From Loripinus fragilis (lineage: Eukaryota; Mollusca; Bivalvia; Lucinida; Lucinidae), in contig OZ026522.1 of the NCBI GenBank assembly GCA_964019695.1, positions 61,217,811 to 61,281,810 on the forward strand: 64,000 nucleotides of DNA. The letters run 5' to 3'. Below, one piece after another: positions 21,046 through 33,749 of this stretch (its first letter is position 1; every line of letters begins with the position of its first letter). A program made the translations under genes and the position numbers. The notes under the pieces are model-generated. The model saw nothing but the letters and a program-made list of their open reading frames with translations, ran no database searches and was not told where the DNA came from.

Positions 21046-21209
21046 ATTATCATAATAGTAACCTGATCTGGCGTACTGTATCACGTCGAGTGGATGAGGT
21101 CATACCATCGGATCACCCGAGACGCGTAACGTCGAGGGTGATCGAATGGTATAGCCTCATCCACGAGACGTGATACTGTACGCCAGATCAAGTTACTATT
21201 ATGATAATA
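21046..21209. mobile_element. Hairpin MITE with 74-bp arms
   Basis: Left arm 21,046-21,119 and right arm about 21,132-21,209 are nearly complementary (ATTATCATAATAGTAAC... and ...GTTACTATTATGATAAT), with a short loop holding CGAGACGCGTAACGTCG. It is GC-richer than its flanks and lies 28 bp from the left-edge TIR element of the array. No coding capacity. Confidence 0.8.
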
Positions 21210-21237
21210 TATTTATTATATGCCTTTTTTCGGCAGG

Positions 21238-21378
21238 TACTTCATACTCCCTGTCCCGAATTCTGTCTCAGGCACATGCCTATGCAATATACTAAGACAC
21301 AAAGTATCTCAGCATAATTTTCACAATATTCATCTATTAAACGTAGACAGTAAATTTCGGGACAGGAGTATGAAGTAC
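21238..21378. mobile_element. Short TIR element at the left edge of the array
   Basis: Ends are inverted repeats: TACTTCATACTCCCTGTCCC at 21,238 and GGGACAGGAGTATGAAGTA at 21,360-21,377. The same outward end (CGGGACCGGGAGTATGAAGT) occurs at 60,518-60,539 beyond the right edge, where no partner lies beside it. This may be the left terminus of the giant inverted structure or an independent small element. Confidence 0.6.
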
Positions 21379-21489
21379 GTAGCCCACAGGAGTCCCCATG
21401 TATTTCTATAGACCAAATAAATTCGGGACAAAAATGACTGAAATGATTAGACTGTACATATATTCTATTGAGATATCACATACATATGG

Positions 21490-21770
21490 AAGGTCCCGAT
21501 TTTAAGTTCTAAGTTAAGTAAGTTGCCATAGCTGTCCATGATAACAGATGAGTTCGGTAAGTTAGGCCTTTAAACAACGGCAATGTTACAAGAGAGCCCT
21601 GAGCTAAGTTTGATGAGTTACAATAGCTACATGTATATATTATGATACACTGTGTGTCTACCCACCCTCCGACCCTTTTATTTCTTTCATATGACTTACA
21701 ACTCAGCTTAACTTACTCAACTCATCAAGCTGAGCAAAATAAGCAATTTTCGCCACTTTTTCCGGACAAG
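21490..21770. repeat. Left subterminal blocks, inverted matches to 60,115-60,500
   Basis: Block L1 (21,490-21,570; TTGCCATAGCTGTCCATGAT, GAGTTCGGTAAGTTAGG) is the reverse complement of 60,115-60,205. Block L2 (21,640-21,765; CTCATCAAGCTGAGCAAAAT, CGCCACTTTTTCCGG) is the reverse complement of 60,364-60,500. The order of the two blocks is swapped between the sides. GATGAGTT-like words are already scattered through them. Confidence 0.75.
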
Positions 21771-24700
21771 ATACCTAGTTGGATGTTGGCTAAGTTGTGG
21801 ATAAGTTAGATGAGTTGGGTAAGCTGTACTGTAAGTTGGATGAGTTGGCTAAGTTGTACTGTAAGTTTGATGAGTTGGATAAGTTGTACTGTAAGTTCGA
21901 TGAGTTTGATAAGTTGAGGATGAGTTCGATGAGTTGGATAAGTTGGACGGTAAGTTGAATGAGTTGGAGAAGTTGAGGATGAGTTCGATGAGTTGGATAA
22001 GTTGTACTGTAAGTTGAATTAGTTGGATAAGTTGAGGATGAGTTCGATGAGTTGGCTAAGTTGTACTGTAAGTTTGATGAGTTGGCTAAGTTGAGGATGA
22101 GTTCGATGAGTTGGATAAGTTGTACTGTAAGTAGGATGAGTTAGCTAAGTTGTACTATAAGTTCGATGAGTTGGCTAAGTTGAGGATGAGTTCGATGAGT
22201 TGGCTAAGTTGTACTGTAAGTTGGATGAGTTGGCTAAGTTGTACTGTAAGTTGGATGAGTTGGCTAAGTTGAGGATGAGTTCGATGAGTTGGGTAAGTTG
22301 TACTGTAAGTTGGATGAGTTGGCTAAGTTGAGGATGAGTTCGATGAGTTGGATAAGTTGTACTGTAAGTTGGATGAGTTGGCTAAGTTGTACTGTAAGTT
22401 GGATGAGTTGGCTAAGTTGAGGATGAGTTCGATGAGTTGGGTAAGTTGTACTGTAAGTTGGATGAGTTGGCTAAGTTGGGGATGAGTTCGATGAGTTGGA
22501 TAAGTTGTACTGTAAGTTGGATGAGTTGGCTAAGATGTACTGTAAGTTGGATGAGTTGGCTAAGTTGTACTGTAAGTTCGATGAGTTGGCTAAGTTGAGG
22601 ATGAGTTCGATAAGTTGGGTAAGTTGTACTGTAAGTTGGACGAGTTGGCTAAGTTGTACTGTAAGGTCGATGAGTTGGCTAAGTTGAGGATGAGTTCGAT
22701 AAGTTGGGTAAGTTGGACTGTAAGTTCGATGAGTCAGATAAGTTGGAATGTAAGTTCGGTAAGTTGGCTAAGTTGGAATGTAAGTTCGATGAGTTGGATA
22801 AGTTGTACTGTAAGTTCGATGAGTTTGCTAAGTTGAGGATGAGTTCGATGAGTTGGATAAGTTATACTGTAAGTTGGATGAGTTGGCTAAGTTGGAATGT
22901 AAGTTCGATGAGTTGGATAAGTTGAGGATGAGTTGGATAAGTTGTACTGTAAGTTTGATGAGTTGGCTAAGTTGTGGATAAGTTCGATGAGTTGGGTAAG
23001 CTGTACTGTAAGTTGGATGAGTTGGCTAAGTTGTACTGTAAGTTTGATGAGTTGGATAAGTTGTACTGTAAGTTTGATGAGTTGGCTAAGTTGAGGATGA
23101 GTTTGATGAGTTGGATAAGTTGGACGGTAAGTTGGATGAGTTGGATAAGTTGAGGATGAGTTCGATGAGTTGGATAAGTTGTACTGTAAGTTGAATGAGT
23201 TGGATAAGTTGAGGATGAGTTCGATGAGTTGGATAAGTTGGACGGTAAGTTCGATGAGTTGGCTAAGTTGAGGATGAGTTCGATGAGTTGGATAAGTTGT
23301 ACTGTAAGTTGGATGAGTTGGCTAAGTTGTACTATAAGTTCGATGAGTTGGCTAAGTTGAGGATGAGTTCGATGAGTTGGCTACGTTGTACTGTAAGTTG
23401 GATGAGTTGGCTAAGTTGGAATGTAAGTTCGATGAGTTGGATAAGTTGAGGATGAGTTGGATAAGTTGTACTGTAAGTTGGATGAGTTGGCTAAGTTGTA
23501 CTGTAAGTTGGATGAGTTGGCTAAGTTGAGGATGAGTTCGATGAGTTGGGTAAGTTGTACTGTAAGTTGGATGAGTTGGCTAAGTTGAGGATGAGTTCGA
23601 TGAGTTGGATAAGTTGTACTGTAAGTTGGATGAGTTGGCTAAGTTGTTCTGTAAGTTGGATGAGTTGGCTAAGTTGTACTGTAAGTTCGATGAGTTGGCT
23701 AAGTTGAGGATGAGTTCGATAAGTTGGGTAAGTTGTACTGTAAGTTGGATGAGTTGGCTAAGTTGTACTGTAAGTTCGATGAGTTGGCTAAGTTGAGGAT
23801 GAGTTCGATGAGTTGGATAAGTTATACTGTACGTTGGATGAGTTGGCTAAGTTGAAATGTAAGTTCGATAAGTTGGATAAGTTGAGGATGAGTTGGATAA
23901 GTTGTACTGTAAGTTGGATGAGTTGGCTAAGTTGTGGATAAGTTCGATGAGTTGGGTAAGCTGTACTGTAAGTTGGATGAGTTGGCTAAGTTGTACTGTA
24001 AGTTGGATGAGTTGGATAAGTTGTACTGTAAGTTCGATGAGTTGGCTAAGTTGAGGATGAGTTCGATGAGTTGGATAAGTTGGACGGTAAGTTGGATGAG
24101 TTGGATAAGTTGAGGATGAGTTCGATGAGTTGGATAAGTTGTACTGTAAGTTGGATGAGTTGGATAAGTTGAGGATGAGTTCGATGAGTTGGCTAAGTTT
24201 TACTGTAAGTTTGATGAGTTGGCTAAGTTGAGGATGAGTTCGATGAGTTGGATAAGTTGTACTGTAAGTTGGATGAGTTGGCTAAGTTGGAATGTAAGTT
24301 CGATGAGTTGGATAAGTTGAGGATGAGTTCGATGAGTTGGATAAGTTGTACTGTAAGTTGGATGAGTTGGCTAAGTTGTACTGTAAGTTGGATGAGTTGG
24401 ATAAATTATACTGTAAGTTGGATGAGTTGGATAAGTTGTACTGTAATTTGGATGAGTTGGCTAAGTTGTACTGTAAGTTCGATGAATTGGCTAAGTTGAG
24501 GATGAGTTCGATGAGTTGGATAAGTTGTACTGTAAGTTTGATGAGTTAGATAAGTTGGAATGTAAGTTGGATGAGTTGGCTAAGTTGGAATGTAAGTTCG
24601 ATAAGTTGGATAAGTTGAGGATGAGTTCGATGAGTTGGATAAGTTGGACGGTAAGTTGGATGAGTTGGATAAGCTGTACTGTAAGTTCGATGAGTTGGCT

Positions 24701-26483
24701 AAGTTGAGGATGAGTTGGATGAGTTGTACTGTAAGTTGGATGAGTTGGCTAATTGTACTGTAAGTTCGATGAGTTGGCTAAGTTGAGGATTAGTTCGATA
24801 AGTTGGGTAAGTTGTACTGTAAGTTCGATGAGTTAGATAAGTTGGAATGTAAGTTCGATGAGTTGGCTAAGTTCGAATGTAAGTTCGATGAGTTTGATAA
24901 GTTGAGGATGAGTTCGATGAGTTGGATAAGTTGAGGATAAGTTCGATGAGCTGGATAAGTTGGAAGGTAAGTTGGATGAGTTGGATAAGTTGGACTGTAA
25001 GTTCGATGAGTTTGCTAAGTTGGACTGTAAGTTAGATGAGTTGGATAAGTTGAGAATAAGTTCGATGAGTTGGCTTAGTTGGTCTGTAAGTTCGATGAGT
25101 TGGCTAAGTTGAGGATGACTTCGATGAATTGGATAAGTTGGACTGTAAGTTGGATGAGTTGGATAAGTTGAGGATGAGTTCGATGAGTTGGATAAGTTGG
25201 AAGGTAAGTCGGATGAGTTGGATAAGTTGGACTGTAAGTTCGATGAGTTGGATAAAATGAGAATAAGTTCGATGAGTTGGATAAGTTGTACTCTAAGTTT
25301 GATGAGTTGCATAAGTTGTGCTGTAAGTTGGATGAGTTGGCTAAGTTGTACTGTAAGTTCGATGAGTTGGCTAAGTTGAGGATGAGTTCGATGATATGGG
25401 TAAGTTGCACTGTAAGTTGGATGAGTTGGATAAGTTGGACAGTAAGTTGGATGAGTTGGATGAGTTGGATAAGTTGAGGATGAGTTCGATGAGTTGGATA
25501 AGTTGTACTGTAAGTTTTATGAGTTGGCTTGGTTGAGGATGAGTTCGATGAGTTGGATAAGTTGGACTGTAAGTTGGATGAGTTGGCTAAGTTGAGGATG
25601 TAAGTTGGATGAGTTGGATAAGTTGAGGATGAGTTCGATGAGTTGGATAAGTTGGAAGGTAAGTCGGATGAGTTGGATAAGTTGTACTGTAAGTTCGATG
25701 AGTTTGCTAAGTTGAGGATGAGTTCGATGAGTTGGATAAGTTATACTGTAAGTTGGATGAGTTGGCTAAGTTGGAATGTAAGTTCGATGAGTTGGATAAG
25801 TTGAGGATGAGTTGGATAAGTTGTACTGTAAGTTGGATGAGTTGGCTAAGTTGTGGATAAGTTCGATGAGTTGGGTAAGCTGTACTGTAAGTTGGATGAG
25901 TTGGCTAAGTTGTACTGTAAGTTTGATGAGTTGGATAAGTTGTACTGTAAGTTCGATGAGTTTGCTAAGTTGAGGTTGAGTTCGATGAGTTGGATAAGTT
26001 GGACGGTAAGTTGAATGAGTTGGAGAAGTTGAGGATGAGTTCGATGAGTTGGATAAGTTGTACTGTAAGTTGAATGAGTTGGATAAGTTGAGGATGAGTT
26101 CGATGAGTTGGCTAAGTTGTACTGTAAGTTTGATGAGTTGGCTAAGTTGAGGATGAGTTCGATGAGTTGGATAAGTTGTACTGTAAGTTGGATGAGTTAG
26201 CTAAGTTGTACTATAAGTTCGATGAGTTGGCTAAGTTGAGGATGAGTTCGATAAGTTGGCTAAGTTGTACTGTAAGTTGGATGAGTTGGCTAAGTTGGAA
26301 TGTAAGTTCGATGAGTTGGATAAGTTGAGGATGAGTTGGATAAGTTGTACTGTAAGTTGGATGAGTTGGCTAAGTTGTACTGTAAGTTCGATGAGTTGGC
26401 TAAGTTGAGGATGAGTTCGATGGGTTGGGTAAGTTGTACTGTAAGTTGGATGAGTTGGCTAAGTTGAGGATGAGTTCGATGAG

Positions 26484-29400
26484 TTGGATAAGTTGTACTG
26501 TAAGTTGGATGAGTTGGCTAAGTTGTACTGTAAGTTGGATGAGTTGGCTAAGTTGTACTGTAAGTTCGATGAGTTGGCTAAGTTGAGGATGAGTTCGATA
26601 AGTTGGATAAGTTATACTGTATGTTGGATGAGTTGGCTAAGTTGGAATGTAAGTTCGATAAGTTGGATAAGTTGAGGATGAGTTGGATAAGTTGTACTGT
26701 AAGTTGGATGAGTTGGCTAAGTTGTGGATAAGTTCGATGAGTTGGGTAAGCTGTACTGTAAGTTGGATGAGTTGGCTAAGTTGTACTGTAAGTTGGATGA
26801 GTTGGATAAGTTGTACTGTAAGTTCGATGAGTTGGCTAAGTTGAGGATGAGTTCCATGAGTTGGATAAGTTGGACGGTAAGTTGGATGAGTTGGATAAGT
26901 TGAGGATGAGTTCGATGAGTTGGATAAGAAGTACTGTAAGTTGGATGAGTTGGATAAGTTGAGGATGAGTTCGATGAGTTGGCTAAGTTTTACTGTAAGT
27001 TTGATGAGTTGGCTAAGTTGAGGATGAGTTCGATGAGTTGGATAAGTTGTACTGTAAGTTGGATGAGTTGGCTAAGTTGGAATGTAAGTTCGATGAGTTG
27101 GATAAGTTGAGGATGACATCGATGAGTTGGATAAGTTGGACTGTAAGTTGGATGAGTTGGATAAGTTGAGGATGAGTTCGATGAGTTGGATAAGTTGGAA
27201 GGTAAGTCGGATGAGTTGGATAAGTTGGACTGTAAGTTCGATGAGTTGGATAAGTTGAGAATAAGTTCGATGAGTTGGATAAGTTGTACTCTAAGTTTGA
27301 TGAGTTGGATAAGTTGTGCTGTAAGTTGGATGAGTTGGCTAAGTTGTACTGTAAGTTCGGTGAGTTGGCTAAGTTGAGGATGAGTTCGATAATATGGGTA
27401 AGTTGCACTGTAAGTTGGATGAGTTGGATAAGTTGGACAGTAAGTTGGATGAGTTGGATAAGTTGAGGATGAGTTCGATGAGTTGGATAAGTTGTACTGT
27501 AAGTTTTATGAGATGGCTAAGTTGAAGATGAGTTCGTTGAGTTGGATAAGTTGGACTGTAAGTTGGATGAGTTGGCTAAGTTGAGGATGTAAGTTCGATG
27601 AGTTGGATAAGTTGAGGATGAGTTCGATGAGTTGGATAAGTTGTACTGTAAGTTTGATGAGTTCGCTAAGTTGTACTGTAAGTTCGATGAGTTGGCTAAG
27701 TTGAGGATGAGTTCGATAAGTTGGGTAAGTTGTACTGTAAGTTCGATGAGTTAAATAAGTTGGGATGTAAGTTCGATGAGTTGGCTAAGTTGGAATGTAA
27801 GTTCGATGAGTTGGCTAAGTTGAGGATGAGTTCGATGAGTTGGATAAATTGGTGGGTAAGTTGGATGAGTTGGATAAGTTGGAATGTAAGTGCGATGAGT
27901 TGGATAAGTTGGACTGTAAGTTGGATAAGTAGGATAAGTTGAGGATGAGTTCAATGAGTTAGATATGTTGGATGGTAAGTTGGATGAGTTGGCTAAGTTG
28001 GACTGTAAGTTCGATGAGTTGGATAAGTTGTACTGTAAGTTCGATGAGTTGGCTAAGTTGAGGATGAGTTCGATGAGTTGGCTAAGTTGAGGATGAGTTG
28101 GATGAGTTGTACTGTAAGTTGGATGAGTTGGCTAATTGTACTGTAAGTTCGATGAGTTGGCTAAGTTGAGGATGAGTTCGATAAGTTGGGTAAGTTGTAC
28201 TGTAAGTTCGATGAGTTGGCTAAGTTGAGGATGAGTTCGATGAGTTGGCTAAGTTGAGGATGAGTTGGATGAGTTGTACTGTAAGTTGGATGAGTTGGCT
28301 AATTGTACTGTTAGTTCGATGAGTTGGCTAAGTTGAGGATGAGTTCGATAAGTTGTACTGTAAGTTCGATGAGTTAGATAAGTTGGAATGTAAGTTCGAT
28401 GAGTTGGCTAAGTTGGAATGTAAGTTCGATGAGTTTGATAAGTTGAGGATGAGTTCGATGAGTTAGATAAGTTGGAATGTAAGTTCGATGAGTTGGCTAA
28501 GTTGGAATGTAAGTTCGATGAGTTTGATAAGTTGAGGATGAGTTCGATGAGTTGGATAAGTTGAGGATGAGTTCGATGAGCTGGATAAGTTGGAAGGTAA
28601 GTTGGATGAGTTGGATAAGTTGGACTGTAAGTTTGATGAGTTGGCTAAGTTGGACTGTAAGTTAGATGAGTTGGATAAGTTGAGAATAAGTTCGATGAGT
28701 TGGCTTAGTTGTACTGTAAATTCGATGAGTTGGCTAAGTTGGTCTGTAAGTTGGATGAGTTGGCTAAGTTGAGGATGACTTCGATGAGTTGGATAAGTTG
28801 GACTGTAAGTTGGATGAGTTGGATAAGTTGAGGATGAGTTCGATGAGTTGGATAAGTTGGAAGGTAAGTCGGATGAGTTGGATAAGTTGGACTGTAAGTT
28901 CGATGAGTTGGATAAGTTAAGAATAAGTTCGATGAGTTGGATAAGTTGTACTCTAAGTTTGATGAGTTGGATAAGTTGTGCTGTAAGTTGGTAGTTGGCT
29001 AAGTTGTACTGTAAGTTCGATGAGTTGGCTAAGTTGAGGATGAGTTCGATAATATGGGTAAGTTGCACTGTAAGTTGGATGAGTTGGATAAGTTGGACAG
29101 TAAGTTGGATGAGTTGGATAAGTTGAGGATGAGTTCGATGAGTTGGATAAGTTGTACTGTAAGTTTTATGAGTTGGCTTGGTTGAGGATGAGTTCGATGA
29201 GTTGAATAAGTTGGACTGTAAGTTGGATGAGTTGGCTAAGTTGAGGATGTAAGTTCGATGAGTTGGATAAGTTGAGGATGAGTTCGATGAGTTGGATAAG
29301 TTGTACTGTAAGTTCGATGAGTTTGCTAAGTTGAGGATGAGTTCGATGAGTTGGATAAGTTGTACTGTAAGTTGGATGAGTTGGCTAAGTTGGAATGAAA

Positions 29401-32400
29401 GTTCGATGAGTTGGATAAGTTGAGGATGAGTTGGATAAGTTGTACTGTAAGTTGGATGAGTTGGCTAAGTTGTGGATAAGTTCGATGAGTTGGGTAAGCT
29501 GTACTGTAAGTTGGATGAGTTGGCTAAGTTGTACTGTAAGTTGGATGAGTTGGATAAGTTGTACTGTAAGTTCGATGAGTTGGCTAAGTTGAGGATGAGT
29601 TCGATGAGTTGGATAAGTTGGACGGTAAGTTGAATGAGTTGGAGAAGTTGAGGATGAGTTCGATGAGTTGGATAAGTTGTACTGTAAGTTGAATGAGTTG
29701 GATAAGTTGAGGATGAGTTCGATGAGTTGGCTAAGTTGTACTGTAAGTTTGATGAGTTGGCTAAGTTGAGGATGAGTTCGATGAGTTGGATAAGTTGTAC
29801 TGTAAGTTGGATGAGTTAGCTAAGTGTACTATAAGTTCGATGAGTTGGCTAAGTTGAGGATGAGTTCGATGAGTTGGCTAAGTTGTACTGTAAGTTGGAT
29901 GAGTTGGCTAAGTTGGAATGTAAGTTCGATGAGTTGGATAAGTTGAGGATGAGTTGGATAAGTTGTACTGTAAGTTGGATGAGTTGGCTAAGTTGTACTG
30001 TAAGTTCGATGAGTTGGCTAAGTTGAGGATGAGTTCGATGAGTTGGGTAAGTTGTACTGTAAGTTGGATGAGTTGGCTAAGTTGAGGATGAGTTCGATGA
30101 GTTGGATAAGTTGTACTGTAAGTTGGATGAGTTGGCTAAGTTGTACTGTAAGTTGGATGAGTTGGCTAAGTTGTACTGTAAGTTCGATGAGTTGGCTAAG
30201 TTGAGGATGAGTTCGATAAGTTGGGTAAGTTGTACTGTAAGTTGGATGAGTTGGCTAAGTTGTACTGTAAGTTCGATGAGTTGGCTAAGTTGAGGATGAG
30301 TTCGATTAGTTGGATAAGTTATACTGTATGTTGGATGAGTTGGCTAAGTTGGAATGTAAGTTCGATAAGTTGGATAAGTTGAGGATGAGTTGGATAAGTT
30401 GTACTGTAAGTTGGATGAGTTGGCTAAGTTGTGGATAAGTTCGATGAGTTGGGTAAGCTGTACTGTAAGTTGGATGAGTTGGCTAAGTTGTACTGTAAGT
30501 TGGATGAGTTGGATAAGTTGTACTGTAAGTTCGATGAGTTGGCTAAGTTGAGGATGAGTTCCATGAGTTGGATAAGTTGGACGGTAAGTTGGATGAGTTG
30601 GATATGTTGAGGATGAGTTCGATGAGTTGGATAAGAAGTACTGTAAGTTGGATGAGTTGGATAAGTTGAGGATGAGTTCGATGAGTTGGATAAGTTGAAC
30701 TGTAAGTTGGATGAGTTGGCTAAGTTGGAATGTAAGTTCGATGAGTTGGATAAGTTGAGGATGACATCGATGAGTTGGATAAGTTGGACTGTAAGTTGGA
30801 TGAGTTGGATAAGTTGAGGATGAGTTCGATGAGTTGGATAAGTTGGAAGGTAAGTCGGATGAGTTGGATAAGTTGGACTGTAAGTTCGATGAGTTGGATA
30901 AGTTGAGAATAAGTTCGATGAGTTGGATAAGTTGTACTCTAAGTTTGATGAGTTGGATAAGTTGTGCTGTAAGTTGGATGAGTTGGCTAAGTTGTACTGT
31001 AAGTTCGATGAGTTGGCTAAGTTGAGGATGAGTTCGATAATATGGGTAAGTTGCACTGTAAGTTGGATGAGTTGGATAAGTTGGACAGTAAGTTGGATGA
31101 GTTGGATAAGTTGAGGATGAGTTCGATGAGTTGGATAAGTTGTACTGTAAGTTTTATGAGTTGGCTAAGTTGAAGATGAGTTCGATGAGTTGGATAAGTT
31201 GGACTGTAAGTTGGATGAGTTGGCTAAGTTGAGGATGTAAGTTCGATGAGTTGGATAAGTTGAGGATGAGTTCGATGAGTTGGATAAGTTGTACTGTAAG
31301 TTTGATGAGTTCGCTAAGTTGTACTGTAAGTTCGATGAGTTGGCTAAGTTGAGGATGAGTTCGATAAGTTGGGTAAGTTGTACTGTAAGTTCGATGAGTT
31401 AAATAAGTTGGGATGTAAGTTCGATGAGTTGGCTAAGTTGGAATGTAAGTTCGATGAGTTGGCTAAGTTGAGGATGAGTTCGATGAGTTGGATAAATTGG
31501 TGGGTAAGTTGGATGAGTTGGATAAGTTGGAATGTAAGTGCGATGAGTTGGATAAGTTGGACTGTAAGTTGGATAAGTAGGATAAGTTGAGGATGAGTTC
31601 AATGAGTTAGATATGTTGGATGGTAAGTTGGATGAGTTGGCTAAGTTGGACTGTAAGTTCGATGAGTTGGATAAGTTGTACTGTAAGTTCGATGAGTTGG
31701 CTAAGTTGAGGATGAGTTCGATGAGTTGGCTAAGTTGAGGATGAGTTGGATGAGTTGTACTGTAAGTTGGATGAGTTGGCTAATTGTACTGTAAGTTCGA
31801 TGAGTTGGCTAAGTTGAGGATGAGTTCGATAAGTTGGGTAAGTTGTACTGTAAGTTCGATGAGTTGGCTAAGTTGAGGATGAGTTCGATGAGTTGGCTAA
31901 GTTGAGGATGAGTTGGATGAGTTGTACTGTAAGTTGGATGAGTTGGCTAATTGTACTGTTAGTTCGATGAGTTGGCTAAGTTGAGGATGAGTTCGATAAG
32001 TTGTACTGTAAGTTCGATGAGTTAGATAAGTTGGAATGTAAGTTCGATGAGTTGGCTAAGTTGGAATGTAAGTTCGATGAGTTTGATAAGTTGAGGATGA
32101 GTTCGATGAGTTAGATAAGTTGGAATGTAAGTTCGATGAGTTGGCTAAGTTGGAATGTAAGTTCGATGAGTTTGATAAGTTGAGGATGAGTTCGATGAGT
32201 TGGATAAGTTGAGGATGAGTTCGATGAGCTGGATAAGTTGGAAGGTAAGTTGGATGAGTTGGATAAGTTGGACTGTAAGTTTGATGAGTTGGCTAAGTTG
32301 GACTGTAAGTTAGATGAGTTGGATAAGTTGAGAATAAGTTCGATGAGTTGGCTTAGTTGTACTGTAAATTCGATGAGTTGGCTAAGTTGGTCTGTAAGTT

Positions 32401-33749
32401 GGATGAGTTGGCTAAGTTGAGGATGACTTCGATGAGTTGGATAAGTTGGACTGTAAGTTGGATGAGTTGGATAAGTTGAGGATGAGTTCGATGAGTTGGA
32501 TAAGTTGGAAGGTAAGTCGGATGAGTTGGATAAGTTGGACTGTAAGTTCGATGAGTTGGATAAGTTAAGAATAAGTTCGATGAGTTGGATAAGTTGTACT
32601 CTAAGTTTGATGAGTTGGATAAGTTGTGCTGTAAGTTGGTAGTTGGCTAAGTTGTACTGTAAGTTCGATGAGTTGGCTAAGTTGAGGATGAGTTCGATAA
32701 TATGGGTAAGTTGCACTGTAAGTTGGATGAGTTGGATAAGTTGGACAGTAAGTTGGATGAGTTGGATAAGTTGAGGATGAGTTCGATGAGTTGGATAAGT
32801 TGTACTGTAAGTTTTATGAGTTGGCTTGGTTGAGGATGAGTTCGATGAGTTGAATAAGTTGGACTGTAAGTTGGATGAGTTGGCTAAGTTGAGGATGTAA
32901 GTTCGATGAGTTGGATAAGTTGAGGATGAGTTCGATGAGTTGGATAAGTTGTACTGTAAGTTCGATGAGTTTGCTAAGTTGAGGATGAGTTCGATGAGTT
33001 GGATAAGTTGTACTGTAAGTTGGATGAGTTGGCTAAGTTGGAATGAAAGTTCGATGAGTTGGATAAGTTGAGGATGAGTTGGATAAGTTGTACTGTAAGT
33101 TGGATGAGTTGGCTAAGTTGTGGATAAGTTCGATGAGTTGGGTAAGCTGTACTGTAAGTTGGATGAGTTGGCTAAGTTGTACTGTAAGTTGGATGAGTTG
33201 GATAAGTTGTACTGTAAGTTCGATGAGTTGGCTAAGTTGAGGATGAGTTCGATGAGTTGGATAAGTTGGACGGTAAGTTGAATGAGTTGGAGAAGTTGAG
33301 GATGAGTTCGATGAGTTGGATAAGTTGTACTGTAAGTTGAATGAGTTGGATAAGTTGAGGATGAGTTCGATGAGTTGGCTAAGTTGTACTGTAAGTTTGA
33401 TGAGTTGGCTAAGTTGAGGATGAGTTCGATGAGTTGGATAAGTTGTACTGTAAGTTGGATGAGTTAGCTAAGTGTACTATAAGTTCGATGAGTTGGCTAA
33501 GTTGAGGATGAGTTCGATGAGTTGGCTAAGTTGTACTGTAAGTTGGATGAGTTGGCTAAGTTGGAATGTAAGTTCGATGAGTTGGATAAGTTGAGGATGA
33601 GTTGGATAAGTTGTACTGTAAGTTGGATGAGTTGGCTAAGTTGTACTGTAAGTTCGATGAGTTGGCTAAGTTGAGGATGAGTTCGATGAGTTGGGTAAGT
33701 TGTACTGTAAGTTGGATGAGTTGGCTAAGTTGAGGATGAGTTCGATGAG
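26484..33749 (+). repeat. Higher-order repeat units I and II (3,618 and 3,648 bp)
   Basis: Marker variants recur at fixed spacing: 27,186 to 30,834, 27,721 to 31,369 and 28,590 to 32,238 are all 3,648 bp apart. The first unit (26,484-30,101) is one 30-bp monomer shorter than the second (30,102-33,749). Within a unit a TACTCTAAGTTTGATGAGTT marker occurs twice (for example about 28,933 and 30,923), showing an older internal duplication. Confidence 0.85.
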